From: Companilactobacillus paralimentarius DSM 13238 = JCM 10415
GTDB lineage: Bacteria > Bacillota > Bacilli > Lactobacillales > Lactobacillaceae
DNA: 32,277 bases
Direction: 5' to 3'
NCBI RefSeq assembly: GCF_001434985.1
Contig: NZ_AZES01000064.1
Coordinates: 1-32,277 of the forward strand
Shown here: in pieces, positions 24,366-32,274 of the stretch
Layout of the letters: the number at the start of each line of letters is the position of its first letter
Numbering within the stretch: the first letter of the stretch is position 1
Position numbers and translations under genes: made by a program
The notes under the pieces: model-generated
Told to the model about the DNA's origin: nothing
Databases searched by the model: none
Seen by the model: the letters and a program-made list of their open reading frames with translations, nothing else

Positions 24366-24644
24366 ATGGATGAAGAAACACCACGTGTTAAGTCAGTTCT
24401 TTTGTTACCAAATTTTTACCTACGAGTAAATTATGATAACGGTCAAGTGAGATTTTCTAAGAGTAAAATGTACTACATGGAAACTCATGTCTTCCAACGT
24501 CCACACTTAGGATTAACATCATTGACTCCGGGCTGGTATTGGATCGGTAGTGATATTAAATTATTGGATAACAACAAATTCTCTGTTAATGACGCAATTT
24601 ACGATGGTAATGAGATTTATGGTAGTAAAGTAAAACCATATTAA
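24366..24644 (+). CDS. Small protein resembling DUF2442
   Basis: A 92-residue soluble protein without known function. Its beginning, PRVKSVLLLPNFYLRVNYDNGQVRF, shown here as PRVKSVLLLPNFYLRV then NYDNGQVRF, follows the DUF2442 pattern (xxVxxVxxLPxYxLxVxFDNGexR), and WYWIGSDIKLL resembles the family's later IxWxxGxDI strand. The start is ATG 24366 behind GAAAGGGAAAG; the frame can be read back to TTG 24348, but that codon overlaps the ribosome site. DUF2442 proteins are often linked to toxin-antitoxin-like or phage contexts; nothing of that sort is adjacent here. Confidence 0.5.
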   Translation: MDEETPRVKSVLLLPNFYLRVNYDNGQVRFSKSKMYYMETHVFQRPHLGLTSLTPGWYWIGSDIKLLDNNKFSVNDAIYDGNEIYGSKVKPY

Positions 24645-24690
24645 TTATTAATCGTAGGACACAACATGTTCTGCTTTCGAATACTAGGGA

Positions 24691-24735
24691 AAATAAAGCA
24701 GGTAATCGTACTTTGGTTACCTGCTTTATTTGGTT
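24691..24735. terminator. Terminator after the DUF2442-like gene
   Basis: AAATAAAGCAGGTAA pairs perfectly over 15 bp with TTACCTGCTTTATTT. The T run is weak on the plus strand. The rest of the 284-base gap to the next gene is AT-rich, and no convincing promoter was seen. Confidence 0.7.
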
Positions 24736-24928
24736 TGAACAGGAAAATCAAGGTAATATTCTGTATTATATTAGCCAATATAATATTCGATTCTTTGTAA
24801 ATTTTTATGAAATAAACTAATCTTTTTCAGATAATTTGGGTGCTTTTTATGGATAAAAATAGATAAGAAGTTAATAATATGAAGGTGAATAACGAATATA
24901 CTTTGTTGATTAGTTAAGAGGGGTAAAC

Positions 24929-26170
24929 ATGGTCACTCGTTTGTTGAATTTTTTTGCTCAGATTCGCAACACTAAAGTTGCGAGTGCTGTTCGTAATACT
25001 TTAACGTTATTATTTCCAATTATGTTGTTGGGCAGTTTTGCTGATGTTATTAAGTTCGCATTTTTAACTAAAACTGGTTACATGGCCCAAATGTTCGGTG
25101 TTACCAGTTGGCTGCCATATTCGCGTGAATTGGGCTGGGTTATGGAAGTCATCTTCCATTGTACAATTGATATGATTGCTCTTTATGCTGCTTACGGGAT
25201 AGCCTATTTTACTGCTAAGGAGTATAAGAAAGATGGTGGCAGTGCTGGTGCTATTGGACTGTTATCCTTTTTAATTATTTCATATCAACCCACAGAAGAT
25301 GGATTACCTAATTTTAGTCGTTTCTTCATGTCGCAAGGAATGCTGATAGCTTTGATTATCGGTTATCTTTGTGGCCGCCTTTGGGTCAGGTTTGATGATT
25401 CAAAGATGCAATATCGCTATAAAATCATTATTCCGGTTTTCATTGTTTTATTAGTTTCAGCAATCCTAAATTTGGCGGGATTATTTTTAGTGAAATTGGA
25501 AATACCAACTTATGTGGCCAGCTTTGTAACTCAACATTCACCGTTCAACTCGCTAGTATATGTTTTAGGGATGGGCTTTCTAACTGATTTACTATCTTGG
25601 ATGGCGGTCGGTGGTCCCTTTAGCAATAATCCTACTTTTAACGATGCACCTTCGATGGCTAATATGAATGCGGCCTTAAAGAGTGGATCATCTTGGAATG
25701 TGCCGTATAAATTTACTGATACGACTTTGTTTCATAGCTTCGCCAATTTTGGTGGTAGTGGTGTAATGATAGCTCTGATTATTGCTATTCTGATTTTTTC
25801 TAAAAAGACTCGAAATCGTAATGTTGCTAAATGGTCGATTTTTCCAGCAATTTTCAATAGTCACTATTCAATGATGTTAGGAATACCAGTACTTTTTAAC
25901 CCAGTTTTCTTGGTACCGTTCCTTATTACACCGTTATTTAATATGATTGTGGCCGCAATGTTTATTCTCTTACATTGGATGCCAGTATCTGCCTACCCAG
26001 TGCCATTAGGAACTCCAGGTCCATTGATTGCTTTTATTGGTACTAATGGTAATTGGGTAACTCTGGTTTTGGGTGCCATTTTGTTAGTGATTGATATCTT
26101 GATCTATATGCCATTCGTTAAATTGTCAGATCGAATTAGTCAGAAAGCGGGTGACATCAATGAAAATTAA
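24929..26170 (+). CDS. PTS EIIC-like membrane protein lacking key residues
   Basis: A 413-residue polytopic membrane protein of the lactose/cellobiose EIIC superfamily, judged from overall pattern and from FNSHYSMMLGIPVLFNPVFLVPF, shown in part as MMLGIPVLFNPVFLVPF, aligning with the CelB-type protein at 9093. The two residues that define the sugar site are replaced: the His of GVHGTN is Gly (G228 in AVGGPFSNN) and the Glu of NISEP is Tyr (Y313 in NSHYS). No EIIA or EIIB is nearby. It overlaps the following hydrolase gene by 11 bases, so the two proteins are co-made. It may transport without phosphorylation or serve another membrane role. GAGGGG precedes the ATG. Confidence 0.75.
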   Translation: MVTRLLNFFAQIRNTKVASAVRNTLTLLFPIMLLGSFADVIKFAFLTKTGYMAQMFGVTSWLPYSRELGWVMEVIFHCTIDMIALYAAYGIAYFTAKEYKKDGGSAGAIGLLSFLIISYQPTEDGLPNFSRFFMSQGMLIALIIGYLCGRLWVRFDDSKMQYRYKIIIPVFIVLLVSAILNLAGLFLVKLEIPTYVASFVTQHSPFNSLVYVLGMGFLTDLLSWMAVGGPFSNNPTFNDAPSMANMNAALKSGSSWNVPYKFTDTTLFHSFANFGGSGVMIALIIAILIFSKKTRNRNVAKWSIFPAIFNSHYSMMLGIPVLFNPVFLVPFLITPLFNMIVAAMFILLHWMPVSAYPVPLGTPGPLIAFIGTNGNWVTLVLGAILLVIDILIYMPFVKLSDRISQKAGDINEN

Positions 26171-27029
26171 ACATTGGTTTTGGACAATATTAGGAATTAC
26201 CTTGTCAGTGATACTGATTTTTGTGTCATTAAATTGGTCACATCAGAATACAACTGAATTGGCCAAAATTCATAATTCAAAACTGTCGCCGGTTATAATG
26301 ATTCCAGGAAGCTCTGCTTCAGTAAATCGGTTTGATACATTAGTTGATAAATTGAATAAGAACAATAAACAACCACACAGTTTGATTAAGATTCGGGTTA
26401 CGACTGATAATAAGTTGCACGTTTCCGGTCGTTTGCGTCGTGGTGATAATGAACCAGTAATCGTTGTTGGATTTGAGAATAACCATGATGGTTATGACAA
26501 TATCAAGAAACAGGCTAAATGGTTCAACACAGCTTTTAAGTTTTTGACAAAACAATATAATTTTAATAATTTCAAAGCTATAGGACACTCTAATGGTGGG
26601 CTGATTTATACGGCGTTCTTGGAGAATTATTATTCTGAATATTCAGAACAGATAAAAATCAAACAACTCATGACAATTGGTTCACCATATAACTTCAATG
26701 AGAAATCTGTTCGCCATAAGACACAAATGTTGTCCGATTTTATTGATGACCGTGAAAAAATTCCATCAAGTCTTAGTGTTTATTCAGTTGCAGGGACAGA
26801 GACTTACAATTCTGATGGATTAGTACCATTGGGAAGTGTTATGGCAGGTAAGTATATCTATCAAGGACAAGTTAAACATTTTACATCTATTTCTGTTTCA
26901 GGATCGGATGCTCAGCATTCTGATTTACCTCAAAATGATCAAATTATTGATTTAATCAATCGATATATTCTCGATCCTAAGCAAAAACCACAGCAACGGC
27001 GGGGTGCTATCTCACTAGATGGACAATAA
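26160..27029 (+). CDS. Membrane-anchored DUF915-type alpha/beta hydrolase
   Basis: An extracytoplasmic serine hydrolase of about 289 residues with one N-terminal membrane anchor or uncleaved signal (WFWTILGITLSVILIFVSL, residues 6-24). The nucleophile is the Ser of IGHSNGG, the acid is probably the Asp of NSDGLVP, and the His is in AQHSDLPQN; the opening VIMIPGSSASVNRF supplies the oxyanion region. This order matches the DUF915 family of Firmicutes. The ATG at 26160 with GCGGGTG upstream is preferred over GTG 26151. It is translationally coupled to the EIIC-like gene. The substrate (ester, lipid or peptide) is unknown. Confidence 0.82.
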   Translation: MKIKHWFWTILGITLSVILIFVSLNWSHQNTTELAKIHNSKLSPVIMIPGSSASVNRFDTLVDKLNKNNKQPHSLIKIRVTTDNKLHVSGRLRRGDNEPVIVVGFENNHDGYDNIKKQAKWFNTAFKFLTKQYNFNNFKAIGHSNGGLIYTAFLENYYSEYSEQIKIKQLMTIGSPYNFNEKSVRHKTQMLSDFIDDREKIPSSLSVYSVAGTETYNSDGLVPLGSVMAGKYIYQGQVKHFTSISVSGSDAQHSDLPQNDQIIDLINRYILDPKQKPQQRRGAISLDGQ

Positions 27030-27080
27030 CTTTAAAGAAAAGTCGGATAATACAAACCTAATCGTCTCTGAATTGTGAGT

Positions 27081-27086
27081 TATAAT
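27081..27086 (+). promoter_or_regulatory. -10 element before the bitopic membrane protein gene
   Basis: TATAAT lies 38 bases before the ATG in the 94-base gap; no good -35 at normal spacing. Confidence 0.35.
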
Positions 27087-27123
27087 AAATGTAAAGGCTT
27101 ACATAGGGTGGAGGGCGATTTAA

Positions 27124-27699
27124 ATGAGTTTAAATTTTGGTCGTAAGATTAATTATATGCCATTAATAATTTCTTTATTTGGCGGAATTATCATTGGATT
27201 CTTCTTTTACTTATTGTCACAGAAGACATTGATAGCAATTTTATTTGGTATTGTTTGTCTGATAGTCATTGTAATGTTATATACTCTCAAAACAAAAGAT
27301 AATTTGGATCAGTGGGGAATTGATGATCGGGGAATTTACTATCAAGATTACAGCACTACTGGTAAGAGAATCAGAGCTATTTTACTACCAAATATTTCGA
27401 ATGAAGAGACCGTGAAGTTTAGTGAAATTAAGAATTTTTCAATTGTTGTTGGTAAGGGAATGGATCTACCAAGTGGAATTGGACCAGATGGTCCGATTGA
27501 TGTCACGTTCTATGTGATAGATTCTGCATATCAGACTTTTAATAGTCCTTATTATTTAGCATTAAAGTTAGATAAGGGAAAGGATATTGATTTGGACCTT
27601 TCTTCTAATGTTAAAGATGTGGTGGCTATAAATGAGGTTATTAGAAAGATTGAAGAAAAAACCAAACTGCAGGTTAAATTAGAAAAGCAACGTGTATAG
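27124..27699 (+). CDS. Membrane protein of unknown function, two N-terminal helices
   Basis: A 191-residue protein not recognised by name. Two hydrophobic helices at about residues 13-31 and 34-53 form a hairpin, followed by a cytoplasmic domain of about 135 residues rich in beta-strand pattern (WGIDDRGIYYQDY, VKFSEIKNFSIVVGKG, DVTFYVID) and a terminal basic/acidic helix. This layout, an FSEIKNF-type strand after membrane helices, is reminiscent of bacterial PH-like domain proteins, which is a guess. GGAGGG lies eight bases before the ATG. It forms a single-gene unit ending in a terminator. Confidence 0.6.
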   Translation: MSLNFGRKINYMPLIISLFGGIIIGFFFYLLSQKTLIAILFGIVCLIVIVMLYTLKTKDNLDQWGIDDRGIYYQDYSTTGKRIRAILLPNISNEETVKFSEIKNFSIVVGKGMDLPSGIGPDGPIDVTFYVIDSAYQTFNSPYYLALKLDKGKDIDLDLSSNVKDVVAINEVIRKIEEKTKLQVKLEKQRV

Positions 27700-27708
27700 T
27701 GGCATAAT

Positions 27709-27745
27709 AAGTCGACCGATGAAATTATAATGGGTCGACTTTTTA
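27709..27745 (+). terminator. Rho-independent terminator
   Basis: AAGTCGACC pairs perfectly with GGTCGACTT, followed by T-rich sequence. Confidence 0.8.
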
Positions 27746-27776
27746 TTATTAAAAAAAGGAAGAGAGGTGTATAGCA

Positions 27777-28268
27777 ATGCGTTGGATACCAACATTATTT
27801 ATTTTGCTATTAGCAATGGTCAGTGGCTTATACATTCTTGTTAATTTAAAGAAGCTTCCTCGACCATATTTTGTTCTCTTCTATTGGCTGTATTTCGTAG
27901 GTTTAATGGCCGTTTTGTTCATGCCGATTTCTATCAATGGAATAACGGTCAAGATTCTGCCACCTGGATTGGGTCGCGTAAATCTATATGAATTACAATT
28001 ATCCGGAATTGAGTTTTACGAAAATATTATTATGACTGTACCATTTGGCTTTTTTATTAAAAAAGTATTTCCAAAGTTTCCATTAATATTACTAGTTATT
28101 TTAGGGATTTTAATTGGATCTAGTTTCGAGTCTATGCAATATGTATTGTCACATCATTTCTTGATTGATCGTACAAGTGATATTAACGATGTGATTTCTA
28201 ATGCTATGGGTGTTGTCATTGGTGGTGTGATGGCAATGATTTACAATCTTCTTTCAAAAGATAACTGA
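27777..28268 (+). CDS. VanZ-like membrane protein
   Basis: A 163-residue protein with four to five hydrophobic segments. The VanZ family pattern is seen in NIIMTVPFGFF, SSFESMQYVLSHHFLIDRTSDINDVISNAMG, of which the key parts are the Glu and Gln of FESMQY and the RTSDINDVISNAMG loop. VanZ of enterococci gives low-level teicoplanin resistance, but most VanZ-like proteins have unknown cell-envelope roles. AGAGGTG is seven bases before the ATG. It is followed 46 bases later by a TauE-type gene and may be co-transcribed with it. Confidence 0.8.
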   Translation: MRWIPTLFILLLAMVSGLYILVNLKKLPRPYFVLFYWLYFVGLMAVLFMPISINGITVKILPPGLGRVNLYELQLSGIEFYENIIMTVPFGFFIKKVFPKFPLILLVILGILIGSSFESMQYVLSHHFLIDRTSDINDVISNAMGVVIGGVMAMIYNLLSKDN

Positions 28269-28314
28269 TAACTACCTATTAATACGTTAATATATTAATA
28301 TGGAGGGACAGTTT

Positions 28315-29046
28315 ATGAGTTGGATATTTGTGATGATCTTGGCGGCTACATTGGCAGGATTTGTTCAAGGAGTGACTGGCTTTGGTTCGGGAATTGTTTT
28401 GATGGTCTTTTTACCACAGCTTTTACCGATTGATCAAAGTGCCGGAGTTTCTACGTTGACGATGTCAATTGCTATTATCATGGTAGCTTGGAAGTATCAT
28501 AAGGCTTTGAAGTGGCAAAAATTAGTTGGACCGTTTTTGATTTATATTGTTATGGCTATTTTCTCGCTACATTTAAGTAAATATTTGGCGGCCGGATATT
28601 TAAAAATATTACTGGGATTATTATTGATTATTTTGGCGGTGTATTACACCGTAATGAATTTGAAGTCGATTTCAGTTAAATCAATTCCATTTTATGTCAT
28701 GGCAGTCTTTGCATTGATTTCAGGATTCTTCAATGGAATGTTTGGTATTGGCGGGCCATTGATGGCATTGTACTTTTTGACTATTTCTAATTCTAAAGAG
28801 AATTACTTAGCTAGTATTCAGACTTTCTTTTTAATTGATACGATTGTCATGACTAGTTTACGTTTTTCGACCGGAATTTTAACAGTAGACAATTTGAAAT
28901 TTGTTTTAGTGGGATTTATAGGGGCTATTTTGGGAACTATTTTAGCCAATCGTTTGGTTAGTCATTTGAATATTCGGATTATGGAATTTTTTATTTATGT
29001 TTTTATTGGAATTAGTGGCTGTTATTATTTGATAACGGCTTTATAA
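28315..29046 (+). CDS. TauE/SafE-family anion exporter
   Basis: A 243-residue membrane protein with about eight hydrophobic segments in two halves. Each half begins with the family's Gly-rich motif: GFVQGVTGFGSGIVL near the N terminus and GFFNGMFGIGGPLMALYF near residue 140. TauE/SafE members move sulfite, sulfoacetate or related organic anions across the membrane; the substrate here is unknown. ATG 28300 lies immediately before GAGGGA, so it is part of the ribosome-site region, and ATG 28315 is used. Confidence 0.85.
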   Translation: MSWIFVMILAATLAGFVQGVTGFGSGIVLMVFLPQLLPIDQSAGVSTLTMSIAIIMVAWKYHKALKWQKLVGPFLIYIVMAIFSLHLSKYLAAGYLKILLGLLLIILAVYYTVMNLKSISVKSIPFYVMAVFALISGFFNGMFGIGGPLMALYFLTISNSKENYLASIQTFFLIDTIVMTSLRFSTGILTVDNLKFVLVGFIGAILGTILANRLVSHLNIRIMEFFIYVFIGISGCYYLITAL

Positions 29047-29059
29047 TGAGAACATTTAC

Positions 29060-29088
29060 TTGCATACATGGAAAATAGTCCGTATAAT
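29060..29088 (+). promoter_or_regulatory. Promoter of the ABC-F gene
   Basis: TTGCAT (29060-29065), 17-bp spacer, TATAAT (29083-29088), 37 bases before the TTG start. Confidence 0.7.
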
Positions 29089-29125
29089 GCAATTTAATTA
29101 TGTTTAAGAAATGAGGATTATATAT

Positions 29126-30748
29126 TTGATTACTGTAAGTAACGTTAGTTTGCACTATGCTGATCGTAAGTTATTTGAGGATGTAAATATCAAATTTGCC
29201 CCAGGCAACTGTTACGGCTTAATCGGCGCAAATGGTGCCGGTAAATCAACTTTTCTAAAAGTGTTATCAGGTGAGATAACTCCTTCAACTGGTTCTGTTA
29301 AATTAGGACCTAATGAACGTTTGGCTACTTTGAAACAGAACCACTTCGACTATGATGACTACACAGTTATGGAAACTGTTCTCATGGGTCATGCCGACTT
29401 GTATAAGATTATGCAAGAAAAAGATGCCATCTACATGAAGCCCGACTTTAATGAAGAAGATGGTCTAAAAGCTGCTGACTTGGAAGCAAAATTTGGTGAA
29501 ATGGGTGGCTGGGAAGCTGAAGGTGAAGCCTCCCAAATGCTTCAAGGCCTAAATATTCCTGAAAGTCTTCATCAAGAAAAAATGGCTAATCTAACAGCTG
29601 GTCAAAAAATTAAAGTGTTATTAGCTCAAGCTTTGTTTGGTCAACCAGATGTTTTGCTATTGGATGAGCCTACTAATGGACTTGATGTTGATTCAATTGA
29701 TTGGTTAGAAGAATTTTTGATCAACTTTGAAAACACAGTTATTGTTGTATCCCATGACCGTTACTTCTTGAATAAAGTATGTACATACATGGCTGACTTG
29801 GATTATAGCAAGATTCAACTTTATGCTGGTAATTATGATTTCTGGCAACAATCTTCAGAATTGGCTCAACAAATGAAGCAAGATCAAAATTCTAAAAAAG
29901 AAGAAAAAATCAAAGAGTTGCAGGACTTTATTGCTCGTTTCTCGGCGAATGCTTCTAAATCTAAACAAGCTACTTCTCGTAAGAAGATGCTTGATAAGAT
30001 TACATTAGATGATATTCAACCAAGTTCACGTCGTTATCCATTTATCAAGTTTGTGCCTAATCGTGAAATTGGAAATGATTTACTACAAGTGAAAGATCTG
30101 ACTATTTCTATTGATGGGAAAACCGTTTTGAAGAATGCTAACTTTATTTTGAATAAGGACGATAAAGTAGCCTTTTTAGCAAAAAATGATATGGTAACAA
30201 CGGCCTTATTCAAAGTTTTGACGGGTGAGTTAGAACCAGATTCAGGTACAGTAACTTGGGGTGTTACAACTAGCCAAGCATATTTACCAAAAGACTTTAA
30301 CTCAATGTTTAATGAAGATACATCAATTATTGATTGGTTACGACAATTTGCTGAAAAGGGCGAAGATGATGATACATTCTTACGTGGTTTCTTAGGTAGA
30401 ATGTTGTTCTCTGGGGATGACGTTACTAAGAAGGTTAACGTTTTATCTGGTGGAGAAAAAGTTCGTGTCATGCTATCAAAAATGATGTTGTTGAAGGCTA
30501 ATGTTTTACTACTTGATGATCCAACTAACCATTTAGATTTGGAATCAATTACAGCCTTGAATGATAGTTTGATCGACTACAAAGGTTCAATTCTTTTTGC
30601 TTCACATGATCACCAATTTATTCAAACAATTGCTAACCGTTTGATTTACCTAACAGCAAATGGTGTGATTGATCGAGCAGATACTACTTATGATGAATTT
30701 AGAAGTAATGATCAAATTGAAGCACAAATTAACGAATTAGATAAATAA
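29126..30748 (+). CDS. ABC-F ATPase, YkpA/YbiT group
   Basis: Soluble protein with two ATP-binding domains and no membrane part; ABC-F proteins act on the ribosome during translation. 540 residues from TTG 29126, which has AGGA eight bases upstream and gives the family start (M)ITVSNVSLHYADRKLFEDV; the ATG at 29111 abuts AGGA. Domain 1 has GANGAGKST, the signature-like NLTAGQKIKV and LLLDEPTNGLD. The linker (about residues 245-285) is charged and helical. Domain 2 has a normal LSGGEKVR but a degenerate Walker A (LAKNDMVTTALF, no GKT/S) and LLLDDPTNHLD, where Asp (D465) replaces the catalytic Glu. A translation-factor role is more likely than drug resistance. Confidence 0.88.
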   Translation: MITVSNVSLHYADRKLFEDVNIKFAPGNCYGLIGANGAGKSTFLKVLSGEITPSTGSVKLGPNERLATLKQNHFDYDDYTVMETVLMGHADLYKIMQEKDAIYMKPDFNEEDGLKAADLEAKFGEMGGWEAEGEASQMLQGLNIPESLHQEKMANLTAGQKIKVLLAQALFGQPDVLLLDEPTNGLDVDSIDWLEEFLINFENTVIVVSHDRYFLNKVCTYMADLDYSKIQLYAGNYDFWQQSSELAQQMKQDQNSKKEEKIKELQDFIARFSANASKSKQATSRKKMLDKITLDDIQPSSRRYPFIKFVPNREIGNDLLQVKDLTISIDGKTVLKNANFILNKDDKVAFLAKNDMVTTALFKVLTGELEPDSGTVTWGVTTSQAYLPKDFNSMFNEDTSIIDWLRQFAEKGEDDDTFLRGFLGRMLFSGDDVTKKVNVLSGGEKVRVMLSKMMLLKANVLLLDDPTNHLDLESITALNDSLIDYKGSILFASHDHQFIQTIANRLIYLTANGVIDRADTTYDEFRSNDQIEAQINELDK

Positions 30749-30750
30749 GC

Positions 30751-30785
30751 AAAATCCCGATTCCAAAATGGAGTCGGGATTTTTT
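30751..30785 (+). terminator. Terminator of the ABC-F gene
   Basis: AAATCCCGATTCC pairs with GGAGTCGGGATTT (one G-U pair), followed by T run. Confidence 0.85.
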
Positions 30786-30855
30786 GGTGTAACGATTAAG
30801 GATTATCAGAATAAATGATATTATATATTCAAATTTTCGAACGTTTTCTACTATA

Positions 30856-30897
30856 TTAATTGAAGAGGAGGGATTATTAATTGAAGAGGAGGGATTG
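30856..30897 (+). repeat. 21-bp tandem repeat duplicating a Shine-Dalgarno sequence
   Basis: Two direct copies (30856-30876 and 30877-30897), identical in 20 of 21 positions, each containing GAAGAGGAGGGATT. The second copy supplies the ribosome site of the ABC ATPase gene at 30900; the first copy is an extra anti-16S sequence 21 bases upstream. Confidence 0.9.
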
Positions 30898-30899
30898 TT

Positions 30900-31811
30900 A
30901 TGACAAAGACAATTCTGTCGGTAAATAATATCAGCAAGTCATTTGGCCGTTACAAAGCCATTGATAATGTGAGCTTCAACTTACAAAAAGGTGATATTTA
31001 TGGTCTGATCGGATCTAATGGTGCTGGTAAAACCACTATTATGCGTTTGATTACACAATTATCGCCACTCAAAGTCGGTGAAATTAAGTTATTTGATCAA
31101 AAAATCAATCAGCAAGCACTTAAACATGTGGGAGCCGTTATTGAAACACCAGCTGCTTTTAATAAATTGACGGTTCAAGAAAACTTGAAATTAGTTGCCA
31201 TACAGCGCGGTATTAATGACACTAGGAAAATCACAGAAATAATTAAATTCGTTGGCCTAACAGAAAAAATTCATACGAAGGCTAAAGATTTGTCACTCGG
31301 TCAAAGACAACGTTTAGGATTGGCAATAGCTATTTTACCAGAGCCTGATTTGTTGATTTTGGATGAACCAATCAATGGACTTGATCCATCAGGAATCATT
31401 GAATTCAGAAAGTTATTAAAGAAATTAAATCAGGAAAAACAAATTACAATTTTAATTTCGAGTCATATTTTGACCGAGTTATATCAAGTGTCGACGCGAT
31501 TTGGTTTTATCTATGATGGACAATTGATCAAAGAGATTACTAAAGAGGAATTGGATAAAGCCAATCGGTCAGGACTTGTATTAACAGTTGATGATGTTTC
31601 AAAAGCATCGAAAATTATTGACGAAAAGTTTATGGAAAAATTTACGGTAATTGATGATAAAAATATACTGATTCATTCATTGAATGTTGATCCTTCTAAA
31701 TTGAATCGAGAATTGGTTGAAAAAGGTATCTCGGTTATCAGCTTGACTAAGAAAGAAAAATCATTAGAAGATTACTATACGAATTTGATAGGAGGGATTA
31801 AGAATGCTTAA
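30900..31811 (+). CDS. BcrA-type ABC exporter ATP-binding protein
   Basis: Cytoplasmic ATPase of a peptide or antibiotic exporter, 303 residues. Walker A GSNGAGKTT near residue 39, Q-loop region GAVIETPAAF (typical of bacitracin/lantibiotic exporters), signature LSLGQRQRLGLA and Walker B LLILDEPINGLDPSG, H-loop ISSHIL. The roughly 80-residue C-terminal extension is also usual in the BcrA group. It overlaps the permease gene by eight bases, so they form one complex. Likely substrates are cationic antimicrobial peptides, but this is inferred from family only. Confidence 0.88.
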   Translation: MTKTILSVNNISKSFGRYKAIDNVSFNLQKGDIYGLIGSNGAGKTTIMRLITQLSPLKVGEIKLFDQKINQQALKHVGAVIETPAAFNKLTVQENLKLVAIQRGINDTRKITEIIKFVGLTEKIHTKAKDLSLGQRQRLGLAIAILPEPDLLILDEPINGLDPSGIIEFRKLLKKLNQEKQITILISSHILTELYQVSTRFGFIYDGQLIKEITKEELDKANRSGLVLTVDDVSKASKIIDEKFMEKFTVIDDKNILIHSLNVDPSKLNRELVEKGISVISLTKKEKSLEDYYTNLIGGIKNA

Positions 31812-32274
31812 TCAATTACGAACTGACTTCTATCGTCTAAGTCACACTTTGGGGATCTATTTGACACTACTTTTTGCTATGGGGTATTCAGCTCTTATCA
31901 CTGGTAAAAATATCATTGGCGGAATCATGGTTACGACTGATTCAATGGCAAAATTGAATTCGACAAAAATTTGGACATTAAAGGATGGCATTAATGCCAG
32001 TACTTTATCATCAAGTCTTCTGGTATATGCTTTTATCGGTATCTTTGTAATGACAGTTGGCTATGAATTTAGCCAAAAGACGTATAAGAATACTTTGGTT
32101 TCAGGGATAACTCGAACACAATTTATTATTTCTAAATATTTGGTTATGCTGATCAATATTTTCGTATTAAGTCTGGTTTATTTTTTCACCAGTATCGTTA
32201 CAGGGATGTTATCGTCCCGTTCTGGATGTAAGCTGATTCCTGAGACAACTTTTAAGAGAGGGTATAATGAATAA
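31804..32274 (+). CDS. ABC exporter permease, truncated or disrupted
   Basis: The membrane partner of the ATPase before it. The first ~135 residues look normal for a BcrB-like permease: an N-terminal TDFYRL...LGIYLTLLFAMGYSAL helix, a long extracytoplasmic segment, VYAFIGIFVMTVGYEF, the coupling-helix region SQKTYKNTLVSGITRTQFIISKY, and VLSLVYFFTSIVTGML. From SSRSGCKLIPETTF the sequence turns polar and stops at 32272-32274, although such permeases normally have about 230-260 residues and six helices. None of the three frames continues a hydrophobic protein, so a foreign insertion near 32210 is suspected. AGGAGG precedes the ATG. Confidence 0.7.
   Translation: MLNQLRTDFYRLSHTLGIYLTLLFAMGYSALITGKNIIGGIMVTTDSMAKLNSTKIWTLKDGINASTLSSSLLVYAFIGIFVMTVGYEFSQKTYKNTLVSGITRTQFIISKYLVMLINIFVLSLVYFFTSIVTGMLSSRSGCKLIPETTFKRGYNE

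Noticed and set aside
24929-26170. Second cellobiose PTS transporter in the ordinary sense
   Set aside because: The conserved His and Glu of the sugar site are replaced and no EIIA/EIIB or phospho-glycosidase accompanies it, so the plain label would mislead.
30825-30855. cre site near GAACGTTTTCTA before the ABC ATPase gene
   Set aside because: Only the central bases match; the left half departs from the CcpA consensus at several positions.
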